From the NCBI GenBank assembly GCA_902776305.1, contig CACYPS010000007.1, forward strand, positions 24,288 through 88,287: a stretch of DNA of 64,000 nt. Direction: 5' to 3'. The stretch's first letter is position 1. Each line of letters opens with the position of its first letter. Source of the stretch: an uncultured Lachnospiraceae bacterium (GTDB lineage: Bacteria; Bacillota; Clostridia; Lachnospirales; Lachnospiraceae). Positions 1 to 8,003 of the stretch are shown piece after piece. The translations under genes were made by a program, and so were the position numbers. The notes under the pieces were generated by a model, which was not told the origin of the DNA, searched no databases, and saw only the letters and a program-made list of their open reading frames with translations.

Positions 1-200
1 AAGAATTCCCAGCTTCCGCCGCCTTTCGTGCTGCGGTGATAGTGGCCGTTAGGGTTCTTCCAGCCTTTATGCAGCTTTTCTGTCTGCCAGATGACCTGCG
101 GGTCCGGACGAATCAGGATATAGTCGCCCCATCTCTCAAGCTTTTCTCCGTTCGCGGTATCCAGTACTTTATAATCTTTCCAGCCGTCGGCTATCCACAT
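1..200 (-). CDS. Class I SAM-dependent methyltransferase, N-terminal part only
   Basis: The gene runs off the left edge, so only about 66 N-terminal residues are visible. They read MWIADGWKDYKVLDT, then EKLERWGDYILIRPDPQ, then a glycine-rich HYHRSTKGGG stretch. I recognise this as the N-terminus of the class I SAM-dependent methyltransferases related to the RlmI/COG1092 group, which probably modify rRNA; the methyltransferase fold itself lies outside the window. The start at 200 is preferred because a GGGGG stretch lies about 8 bases upstream. In-frame ATGs at 299 and 341 exist, but that interval holds a perfect 8-bp hairpin and a short duplicated segment, so it looks like leader. Exact substrate is unknown. 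Confidence 0.7.
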   Translation of the reverse strand, partial: MWIADGWKDYKVLDTANGEKLERWGDYILIRPDPQVIWQTEKLHKGWKNPNGHYHRSTKGGGSWEF

Positions 201-244
201 ATATGTGCCCCCGTGTTCATGTATGTCTATGTCTCGATAAAGTG

Positions 245-264
245 TTTCTGCTTTCGCAGAAACT
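245..264. repeat. Short perfect hairpin in the methyltransferase leader
   Basis: Arms GTTTCTGC and GCAGAAAC enclose a 4-base loop. It lies between the candidate starts at 200 and 299 of the left-edge minus-strand gene. Nearby, the segment containing CGTTTTCATCGGA is duplicated at about 291-303 and 333-345. Function unknown; it may shape the 5' leader. Confidence 0.5.
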
Positions 265-389
265 CTGTTTCCGGTGATAATGGGAAATCCCGTTTTCATC
301 GGATGTTTTGTTTCAGATGATAATGTAAAACCTGTTTTCATCGGATACTATACTCCCTGCGGTGCTGTGCACTTGAAAACAGTATCCTT

Positions 390-418
390 AGTATAGGAAA
401 GAAAAATGGAAGTGTCAA
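390..418 (-). promoter_or_regulatory. Sigma-A promoter for the left-edge methyltransferase
   Basis: On the minus strand TTGACA (413-418) and TATACT (390-395) are separated by exactly 17 bases, a near-perfect vegetative promoter pointing left. A TATAAT on the plus strand at 436-441 could be the -10 of the divergent beta-galactosidase gene, but it has no good -35. Confidence 0.75.
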
Positions 419-554
419 CTCTGCCTGTTTTTGTGTATAATAGTTTCATAGTTTCGATGCAGCCGGCAATGAGAGCGTAGTCGGTATGTTCGGGATATCG
501 GTAATCACAAAACGCATCTGTTAAAGGCACAGTGTGACACCAGAGGAGATCGTC

Positions 555-3500
555 ATGAAATATTATCTGGATAAGAGCAATTACAGCGATTTTGATACAA
601 TCGAGAAAAATAAGCTTCCCGGCAGGAGCTACTTTATTCCGTATCCGTCCCGGGAAGGAGCGGATCGGGTCTCGCTCAAGGAGAAGCGCTATCAATCGGA
701 AAAAGTAAAGTGTCTGAACGGTGACTGGGATTTCAGGTTCTATCCGAGACCGGCAGAACTGCCCGATGTCCTGGACACGGATAACGTGAAATTTGACACG
801 ATCGATGTTCCGTCCTGCTGGCAGTTCCGTGGCTACTATCATCCCTTCTACGTGAATATCCGCTACCAGTTCCCCTATCATCCGCCGGTCATACCCAGGG
901 AGGAAAAGGTAGGAAAGGTATTCTCTATCATGGGCGTGGACCAGAAGCTGTCCCTTCGATATAAAGACCCGGGCGAAGAATACAATTTTGTCGGCGTATA
1001 CCGCAAAAAGATCGAGATTGAGGACGATGATAAGAACTATGTCATCTCCTTCCTGGGCGTAGCGAGCTGCCTGGATCTCTATGTGAACGGATCCTTTGTC
1101 GGCTACTCCGAGGGCGCTCACAACACTGCGGAATTCGATCTGACAGGGTATCTCGAAAAGGGTGAGAATGAGCTCGTGGCAGTGGTACACCGCTGGTGCA
1201 CAGGCACCTATCTGGAGTGTCAGGATATGTTCCGCAATAACGGAATTTTCAGAGATGTTCTGCTCAGAATCTCCGAGCCGTCCGATTTCTGGGATCTTGA
1301 TGCGGTGACGAAGAAAAATGCGGGCAAATACAGCCTGAAGCTCTCCGCCAAGACTCTGTCCGATACGGACGTGACATTTATCCTCGAGGGCAATGGGATA
1401 ACCAGAAGAGAGACTGTCCGGACAAATGAGAAGAGCGCTGCGGTCACATTTGAAGACCTCGATGTGACTGAATGGAGCGCCGAAGATCCGGTCCTCTACA
1501 ATGTATATTTTGAGACATCGACATCCTGCGTTAAGGAGAGAATCGGCTTTAAGTCGGTGAAGATCCATAAGGATGTATTCTATCTGAACGGTCATAAGAT
1601 CAAGTTCAAGGGCGTAAATCACCATGACACGAGTCCGACCGACGGATACACCCTGACGCCGGATGAGATTGAGCGCGATGTGAGATTGTGCAGGGAATTC
1701 AATATTGATACGATCCGGACATCGCACTATCCGCCGGACCCGCTCCTTCTGGAGATGGCTGACGAGATGGGTGTATATATTGTGGATGAAAATGATCTGG
1801 AGACCCATGGAACGGTCGTCATGCAGCTTCCTTCCACCTACAATTCCATAAGCGACGATCCGAAGTGGGAGCCCCGTTACGTGGACCGCATTCAGCGTCT
1901 GTATCAGCGCGATAAGCTCCACGCCAATACTTCCATAATTATGTGGTCCCTTGGCAACGAGGCGGGCGGTTATCACAATACGGATGCAATGTACGACTAC
2001 CTGAGAGCGCAGTCGGATATTCCGGTCCACTACGAGAGCGCGGTCCACTGTAAGCGGCAGGCGTACGATGTGGGAAGCGAGATGTATCCGAGCGTGGATA
2101 TGGTGCACAGGACCGGTGAGCACAGAAGAAAGATGAAGCGCCTGAATGACCGGCCGTACTTTATGTGTGAGTATGCCCACGCGATGGGAGTCGGTCCCGG
2201 CAATACGGAAGCGTACTGGAAGGAAATCTATAACTATGACAATCTGATGGGCGGATGTGTCTGGGAGATGGTGGATCACGCCATACTCCATGAGGACGGA
2301 AGCTATACCTACGGAGGCGACCACGGCGAGTGGGAGCATGACGGAAACTTCTGTGTGGACGGTATGTTCTATCCGGACCGTACGCCTTCGGTCGGAGCAA
2401 AAATCATCCGCTTCATCTACAGACCGATTCGCGTGACTTATGTGGAAGGGGATATCTTTGAATTCTTTAATACCACCGCGTTCTCCGAGGGCAGGAGATA
2501 TCATCTGAATTTCCTGTGGAACGACGGGACGGAGACCAATATGCGGGTGAAGGTCGCGCCTCTTACGAGAATAAAGAGCCGTGTACCGCTCGGCAGCACG
2601 GTGGACGGAAACCTTTCCGCAATCGTTACGGTCGTGGATACGAAGACCGGGGAGACCGTCTCGGAAGAGCAGATCGTGATCTCTGAGAAGGTTCCGGAGG
2701 CTCCGGTCACGAAGCATATCACGGAGGACTGCGTGGTGGCAAACGGAACATTTGCCTTATCACTGCCCGGAGGCCGGACTTTGATTTCAGCTGAACAGTC
2801 TACGCTGCTGTATCGCGCTGCGACAGACAATGATACGGATCTGAAGTTCAGAAACTCGATGTTGCCGTATTTCGCGCAGACCGAGACGGTAAAATCCAGC
2901 GAGCGCACTCCGAACGGTTACAAGGTGGTAACGGAGGTCACCAATGAGAAAGCCTCGTTCCTGGTGACCGACACGTATGAGGGAACATCAGAGGGAATCC
3001 TTGTGACCAGCACCCTCCACTGCACAAAGGGCGGTGGAATTGTGCCTCGTTTCGGCAAGTGCTTCCGCCTCGACGATATCTTTGATCAGGTGAAATATAT
3101 CGGCAGAACGGGTGAGAGCTATTGTGATATGAAAGAACAGTTCCCGATCCGGGAGGTCTCCTGTACTGTGGCAGATATGACTGAGCCGAATATCCGGCCG
3201 CAGGAGAGCGGCAACAGATGCGACTGCACACTGGCCTCCGTTTCAGACGGACGGACAACAGTGACCTTCAAAGCTGTCGATAAGCCTTTTGAACTTGCAA
3301 TCAAGCCATATACGGATAAGGCGCTCTTTACGATGCGGCATCGCAGCGATGAGATCCGTACCGGAACGTATGTGACGATTCAGGCTTTCCAGCAGGGAAT
3401 CGGCACGGGAGCCTGCGGTCCGGGCGTCATGCCGGAGTATCAGTACTCCGCGAAGGAAGACTATGAGCTCAGGTTCATAATAAGTTTTACAGAAGAATAA
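555..3500 (+). CDS. lacZ: Beta-galactosidase, GH2 (LacZ type)
   Basis: Hydrolyses terminal beta-galactosides such as lactose or plant and host glycans; no signal peptide, so cytoplasmic. It has about 981 residues, near the usual LacZ length. The N-terminal GH2 sugar-binding region carries NIRYQFPYHPP, followed by the immunoglobulin-like domain and the TIM barrel. The acid/base glutamate is E469 in WSLGNEAGG and the nucleophile is E539 in MCEYAHAMGVGPGN. The C-terminal part matches the Bgal_small_N type domain (RAATDNDTD). ATG at 555 is preferred over GTG at 534 because AGAGGAG lies 6 bases upstream. It stands alone, divergent from the methyltransferase, with no permease or repressor beside it, so lactose is not a certain substrate. 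Confidence 0.95.
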   Translation: MKYYLDKSNYSDFDTIEKNKLPGRSYFIPYPSREGADRVSLKEKRYQSEKVKCLNGDWDFRFYPRPAELPDVLDTDNVKFDTIDVPSCWQFRGYYHPFYVNIRYQFPYHPPVIPREEKVGKVFSIMGVDQKLSLRYKDPGEEYNFVGVYRKKIEIEDDDKNYVISFLGVASCLDLYVNGSFVGYSEGAHNTAEFDLTGYLEKGENELVAVVHRWCTGTYLECQDMFRNNGIFRDVLLRISEPSDFWDLDAVTKKNAGKYSLKLSAKTLSDTDVTFILEGNGITRRETVRTNEKSAAVTFEDLDVTEWSAEDPVLYNVYFETSTSCVKERIGFKSVKIHKDVFYLNGHKIKFKGVNHHDTSPTDGYTLTPDEIERDVRLCREFNIDTIRTSHYPPDPLLLEMADEMGVYIVDENDLETHGTVVMQLPSTYNSISDDPKWEPRYVDRIQRLYQRDKLHANTSIIMWSLGNEAGGYHNTDAMYDYLRAQSDIPVHYESAVHCKRQAYDVGSEMYPSVDMVHRTGEHRRKMKRLNDRPYFMCEYAHAMGVGPGNTEAYWKEIYNYDNLMGGCVWEMVDHAILHEDGSYTYGGDHGEWEHDGNFCVDGMFYPDRTPSVGAKIIRFIYRPIRVTYVEGDIFEFFNTTAFSEGRRYHLNFLWNDGTETNMRVKVAPLTRIKSRVPLGSTVDGNLSAIVTVVDTKTGETVSEEQIVISEKVPEAPVTKHITEDCVVANGTFALSLPGGRTLISAEQSTLLYRAATDNDTDLKFRNSMLPYFAQTETVKSSERTPNGYKVVTEVTNEKASFLVTDTYEGTSEGILVTSTLHCTKGGGIVPRFGKCFRLDDIFDQVKYIGRTGESYCDMKEQFPIREVSCTVADMTEPNIRPQESGNRCDCTLASVSDGRTTVTFKAVDKPFELAIKPYTDKALFTMRHRSDEIRTGTYVTIQAFQQGIGTGACGPGVMPEYQYSAKEDYELRFIISFTEE

Positions 3501-3509
3501 TATGATTAA

Positions 3510-3550
3510 CTCCTTCCAAACAGACTTAGGTCTTTTGGGAGGAGCAATTT
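3510..3550 (+). terminator. Probable terminator after lacZ
   Basis: A stem pairs CTCCT/CCAAA (from 3510) with TTTGG/AGGAG (to 3544), followed by a short T-rich stretch. It separates lacZ from the polysaccharide cluster. The T-run is weak, so termination may be partial. Confidence 0.5.
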
Positions 3551-3627
3551 TGTTGTATATTATATAAAGAATGGATTAGTGTCGCCAAAAGAACAGCACT
3601 ATTCACGGCAGTGATGAGGATGTAGCT

Positions 3628-5751
3628 ATGATTAAACAAAATCAGGATTATCTGAATAGAGTGAATGCCGCAGTGGATTTTCTGCTGGTCTTTTTTTCGT
3701 ACCTTTTTTCGGCGTGGTTCCGGTTAAGGGTACTGAACGGATGGTGGCATAACAAAGGTCTGAGCCGACCGATGATCATCGCATCGGCTTTTTACGCTGC
3801 AGGTCTGTGCCTGATGCTCGCCTGTCTCGGATTTTATAATACGACGAGGGTCAGAAGACTGACATGGAAGCTGGAAGTTCTGTTTGTCGGAACCACCGTC
3901 TCAATATTTATTGTGACGGCTCTGATTTTCATTTTCCAGATCGAAGATGTGTCCCGCGGTATCATTTTGATATTCTATATGCTGACACTGTTCCTGCTTG
4001 GCTTTAAGCAGATATTCACCCGCATGATTCTGAATCATCTGCGGAGCAGCGGATATAATATTAAGCATGAGGTACTGGTGGGATCCGGCGGGCTGGCGGC
4101 TCAGTATCGAAAAGATGTGGCGGATGAACCGGAACTGGGAATTCAGATCGATGAGATCCTGGACCCTGCCGATGATCTGGGAGCATATCTCAAGGATCAC
4201 GATGTGACCGAAGTGGTCATTGCTCTCGAGGCGGATGAGTACAAGCTTATTGCCGACCACATCAGGGCATGTGAGAAATACGGCGTGAAGTTTTTTGTCA
4301 TTCCTTTTTACAATGACATGATTCCCGCCCACCCTGAATTTGAAAATATCGGCCGCAGCAAATTGATCAATATGCGGGCGAACCGCCTGGAACAGCTCGG
4401 ATGGGCTACCGTCAAGCGGGCTGCAGACATTATCATAAGCCTTCTCGGTATAATTATAACCAGCCCGATCATGCTGATTCTGGCGATCGCAATCAAAATC
4501 TCTTCCCCGGGACCGATTCTGTTTAAGCAGGTGCGCGTCGGATACCAGCAGCGGGAGTTTGAGATGCTGAAATTCAGGTCTATGGTGGTAAATGACCGGG
4601 CTGATACGACCTGGACTAAAGCGGGGGACAACCGGAGAACGAAATTGGGCGTCTTCATGAGGCGTACATCCCTCGATGAACTTCCGCAGCTTTTCAATGT
4701 TCTGAAAGGCGAGATGAGTATCGTGGGACCGAGACCTGAGCTTCCGCATTTTGTCAATCAGTTCCGCGAGACGATTCCGCTCTACATGGTCAAGCATCAG
4801 GTGAAGCCCGGCATGACCGGCTGGGCTCAGGTACATGGGTACAGGGGCGATACCAGCATACGAAAGCGTATAGAATTGGATCTCTGGTACATAGACAACT
4901 GGTCGCTCTGGCTCGATATGAAGATCATCTTCCAGACGGTGCCGTTCGCCATGCTCAGCGGCGACAAGGAGGAGATGGAATCCGAAGCGGACGTGAAGAT
5001 CGTCGTGGCCACCCACAAGCCGTACTGGATGCCGGATGACCCGGTCTACGTTCCGGTCCAGGTGGGTGCGGAAGGAAAAGAGGACCTCGGCTTCACGCCG
5101 GATAATACCGGGGATAATATCAGTTCCAGAAATGCCAATTACTGTGAGCTGACCGGACTTTACTGGGCATGGAAGAATCTTTCCTGCGAGTATCTGGGAC
5201 TTGCTCATTACAGAAGGCACTTTACAATCCTGAAAGGTACGGGTGACCGTCGTGACGCGCTGACCCTTGACCAGGCAAGAGCACTCTTTGCCGAGACGGA
5301 TGTTGTCTTACCGGTAAAGAGGAACTATTGGATCGAAACGAATTATCAGCAGTATGTTCACGCGCACCATCGGGAAGATCTGGATACTACGAGGCAGATA
5401 CTCAGTGAGAGATATCCGGACTATCTTCCGTGTTATGATAAGGTGATGAATATGACGACCGGACACCGGTTCAATATGTTCATCATGAAATGGGACCTTG
5501 CGGACGCTTACTGCACGTGGCTGTTCGATATCCTGTTTGAGCTGGAGCGAAGACTCGATATCAGTGAATACAATGATGTGGACAGACGAGTCTTCGGATA
5601 TGTTTCGGAACGGCTCCTGGATGTATGGCTCATGAGGAACGAGATTTCGTATAAGGATATTCCTTATATTTTCCTTGAGAAACAGAACTGGGTCGTGAAG
5701 ATAGCGAATTTCCTGAAAAGGAAGCTGGGAGGAACTAATAAAGGATCCTGA
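3628..5751 (+). CDS. Polyprenyl glycosylphosphotransferase fused to DUF4422 glycosyltransferase domain
   Basis: Probable initiating enzyme of the polymer pathway: it would transfer a sugar-1-phosphate from a UDP-sugar to undecaprenyl phosphate at the inner leaflet. About 707 residues. The order is four to five membrane segments (to about residue 125), a Rossmann-like CoA-binding-type domain, then the bacterial sugar transferase core from about residue 261, with a membrane hairpin, FKQVRVG, KFRSM, DELPQLFNVLKGEMS and VGPRPELP. After about residue 452 a second domain starts (KIVVATHKPYWMP, VGAEG, NYCELTGLYWAWKN, GLAHYRRHF), which I recognise as DUF4422, usually a separate galactosyltransferase-like protein. 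A single enzyme may thus start the lipid-linked unit and add the second sugar; that is inference. First gene of the cluster. Confidence 0.9.
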   Translation: MIKQNQDYLNRVNAAVDFLLVFFSYLFSAWFRLRVLNGWWHNKGLSRPMIIASAFYAAGLCLMLACLGFYNTTRVRRLTWKLEVLFVGTTVSIFIVTALIFIFQIEDVSRGIILIFYMLTLFLLGFKQIFTRMILNHLRSSGYNIKHEVLVGSGGLAAQYRKDVADEPELGIQIDEILDPADDLGAYLKDHDVTEVVIALEADEYKLIADHIRACEKYGVKFFVIPFYNDMIPAHPEFENIGRSKLINMRANRLEQLGWATVKRAADIIISLLGIIITSPIMLILAIAIKISSPGPILFKQVRVGYQQREFEMLKFRSMVVNDRADTTWTKAGDNRRTKLGVFMRRTSLDELPQLFNVLKGEMSIVGPRPELPHFVNQFRETIPLYMVKHQVKPGMTGWAQVHGYRGDTSIRKRIELDLWYIDNWSLWLDMKIIFQTVPFAMLSGDKEEMESEADVKIVVATHKPYWMPDDPVYVPVQVGAEGKEDLGFTPDNTGDNISSRNANYCELTGLYWAWKNLSCEYLGLAHYRRHFTILKGTGDRRDALTLDQARALFAETDVVLPVKRNYWIETNYQQYVHAHHREDLDTTRQILSERYPDYLPCYDKVMNMTTGHRFNMFIMKWDLADAYCTWLFDILFELERRLDISEYNDVDRRVFGYVSERLLDVWLMRNEISYKDIPYIFLEKQNWVVKIANFLKRKLGGTNKGS

Positions 5752-5793
5752 ACAGGTCTTTACGTAGCAACTAAAACAGATGGAGAAAATATC

Positions 5794-6795
5794 ATGCCGA
5801 AGATCAGTATTGTGGTTCCCGCTTACAATGCAGAGAAGACTATAAAAGGTACTATGTCAGATCTTCTTGCGCAGACATTCCGGGACTATGAAATTGTACT
5901 TGTGGATGACGGGTCGACAGACACGACACCCGAGATTTGTGACAGTTACAGGGAAAAGTATGACAATGTGCGGGTTCTTCATCAGGAGAACGGCGGCTTG
6001 TCAAATGCGCGCAATAACGGCACAAAAGTAGCTGCGGGTGACTATGTTACGTATGTCGACAGCGATGACCGGGTAGGGCAATCCTTCCTTGAGCGTCTGG
6101 TATATGCCATGGATGAGACCGGAGCCGATATCGTCTCAGGAAGAATCATCAAGGTCAAGGAAGACTTTGAACCGTCGAATCAGGACGAAGAGCAGTACTT
6201 CCTGATGGAAATATTTGATAAAAAGCAGACGATCAGCGAGATGCTGACAGGAAAGAAGATCTGGGTCGGAGCCTGCTGCAGACTTATTCCGAGAAAGTGG
6301 ATGATTGAGGAACCATTTCTGGAAGGAACATATTATGAGGATCTGAGCAATACATACCGGGTCAATCTCAAGGCGGAAAAAACTGCGTTCATTGATGAAG
6401 ATCTTTATTATTATGTCATGCACGGCGGATCGATCACGGCAAGGAGAAAACCTTCCGCAAGGCAGTGTGACGATTATTACGAGGCAATCAAATTATGCGC
6501 AAAGGGATGCGCGGACGTTTTCCCGGATCTCAGGAATGATATCTGCGTCATGATTTCAAGGGATTTCATGTCGCTTCTTCTGCATATCAGGAGATGTGAG
6601 GAGAAAGACGCGTCTCTGAAGAAAATGGAGAAAAAGATTGTCCGTTGGATAAGAAGGAACTGGTGGCGCACATTCACCAATCGGAAAGCTCCTATGAATG
6701 TGAGGCTGAGATCATTACTTTGCGGGATAAACCCGTGGTTGTATGAAAAAGTTTATTACTTCGGAATACGTTTCACCGGAAAGAAAATAGAGTGA
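5794..6795 (+). CDS. Glycosyltransferase family 2
   Basis: A 333-residue GT-A enzyme without N-terminal membrane segments. The start ISIVVPAYNAEKTI, the nucleotide-binding DDGSTD, GGLSNARNNG and the metal-binding YVDSDD are all present, and ED in the YYEDLSN region is a plausible catalytic-base site. It would add a sugar from a nucleotide donor to the lipid-linked repeat unit. It starts 42 bases after the PGT-DUF4422 gene with GGAG upstream. The C-terminal third is basic and may contact the membrane. Sugar and linkage cannot be read from sequence. Confidence 0.9.
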   Translation: MPKISIVVPAYNAEKTIKGTMSDLLAQTFRDYEIVLVDDGSTDTTPEICDSYREKYDNVRVLHQENGGLSNARNNGTKVAAGDYVTYVDSDDRVGQSFLERLVYAMDETGADIVSGRIIKVKEDFEPSNQDEEQYFLMEIFDKKQTISEMLTGKKIWVGACCRLIPRKWMIEEPFLEGTYYEDLSNTYRVNLKAEKTAFIDEDLYYYVMHGGSITARRKPSARQCDDYYEAIKLCAKGCADVFPDLRNDICVMISRDFMSLLLHIRRCEEKDASLKKMEKKIVRWIRRNWWRTFTNRKAPMNVRLRSLLCGINPWLYEKVYYFGIRFTGKKIE

Positions 6796-6822
6796 TTTCG
6801 GATAGACAAACATGAGGTATGC

Positions 6823-7833
6823 ATGAGCAACATAGATTTTGTGATTACATGGGTGGACGGCCGCGACCCGGAATGGCGCAAAAGAAAAGAAGCCCTGAGC
6901 GAAAACAGTTTTGAAGATGAGCGTGAAGAACGCTACCGGGACTGGGGGCTGCTTCCCTACTGGTTCCGGGGAGTGGAGAAATATGCACCATGGGTGAGGA
7001 AAATCTGGTTCATATGTGATCAAAATCCGCCGGAATGGCTGAACCTGGATCATCCGAAACTGAACATAGTGCGCCACGAAGACTATCTGCCGGACGAATA
7101 TCGTCCTGCGTTCAGCAGTCATCCGATCGAGCTCAATCTTCACAGAATAAAAGGGTTGAGCGAGAGATTTGTCTATTTTAATGATGACATGTATCTTCTG
7201 AGACCTGTTAAGGAGAGCATGTTCTTTCGCAGGGGGCTTCCGTGTGACAGCGCCCTGCTCAATACGATTCCGACGGATGACCTCGCAGGCATTCCGGACG
7301 GAAGAATCTTTTATATGTTCCTGAATAATGCATCCTATATCAATCGGGATTACGATTTTCGCAGCTGCTTAAAGCGCAATCCGCTGAAATGGCTTCATCC
7401 GGTTTACGGCAAGGATCTTGTCCGCAACGCTATGCTCTGCATCTGGCCGCGTCTTGTGGGCACGGTGGAACTTCACCTCCCCCAGGCGTTCCTGAAAAGG
7501 ACATTCAGGGAGGCATGGGAGAAGGATTTCGACATTCTGGATATGACCTCACGGCACCATTTCCGGAATGATCTGGATGTCAACCAGTGGCTCGTCAGAC
7601 TGCACCATATTATGAAGGGCGAGTTTTCGGTAAGAAAGCCCATCCGCAATGCGGTCTTTACGCTTGGCAGAAATAACGAAGAGCTTGCGCGCACTGTGAG
7701 AGAACAGAAGATACCCATGATCTGCATCAATGACGCGTCGATGGATACGCAGACTTATACCGATTCCAAACGGGAGATACAGGCTGCTTTTGATGCTCTT
7801 TTGCCGCAGCCTTCAAAGTTTGAAAAAGGGTGA
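6823..7833 (+). CDS. Stealth family sugar-phosphate transferase
   Basis: 336 residues, starting with IDFVITWVDGRDPEW, the conserved region 1 signature of Stealth proteins; later segments (ERFVYFNDDMYLL, HRIKGL, DVNQWLVRLHHI) fit conserved regions 2 to 4. Stealth enzymes transfer hexose-1-phosphate groups and build phosphodiester-linked glycans. Its presence, with two TagF-type domains next door, says the polymer contains phosphodiester links. It begins 27 bases after the GT2 gene and is probably co-transcribed. Donor sugar unknown. Confidence 0.85.
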   Translation: MSNIDFVITWVDGRDPEWRKRKEALSENSFEDEREERYRDWGLLPYWFRGVEKYAPWVRKIWFICDQNPPEWLNLDHPKLNIVRHEDYLPDEYRPAFSSHPIELNLHRIKGLSERFVYFNDDMYLLRPVKESMFFRRGLPCDSALLNTIPTDDLAGIPDGRIFYMFLNNASYINRDYDFRSCLKRNPLKWLHPVYGKDLVRNAMLCIWPRLVGTVELHLPQAFLKRTFREAWEKDFDILDMTSRHHFRNDLDVNQWLVRLHHIMKGEFSVRKPIRNAVFTLGRNNEELARTVREQKIPMICINDASMDTQTYTDSKREIQAAFDALLPQPSKFEKG

Positions 7834-7855
7834 CAGAGACCATACTTAAGATGAA

Positions 7856-7948
7856 GACAAGCATTGCCATGCGCGCGTATGTGTGACTTACATCACAAGC
7901 ATTGCCGTGCGCGTATGTGTGACTTACATCACAAGTATTGTGCGATTA
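7856..7948 (+). repeat. Short tandem repeat, about 36-39 bp, 2.5 copies
   Basis: Two near-identical units, each holding ACAAGCATTGCC and TATGTGTGACTTACATC, are followed by a third truncated unit (ACAAGTATTGTGCGATTA). It fills most of the 170-base gap between the Stealth and GT8-TagF genes. The third unit resembles a dispersed sequence at 54443-54468 and 59091-59116. No protein-coding capacity is evident. Confidence 0.75.
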
Positions 7949-8003
7949 GGATTCAAGAACGTCACAGCAGGAATGCTAAAGACAGCTGGTCGGGGAGAAA
8001 TAA

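Noticed and set aside
348-2717. A 789-codon open frame on the minus strand opposite lacZ
   Set aside because: It is antisense to a clear GH2 enzyme with intact catalytic residues; its protein shows no family pattern and no ribosome binding site.
3901-5220. A 439-codon minus-strand frame opposite the PGT-DUF4422 gene
   Set aside because: Antisense shadow of conserved coding sequence without recognisable domains.
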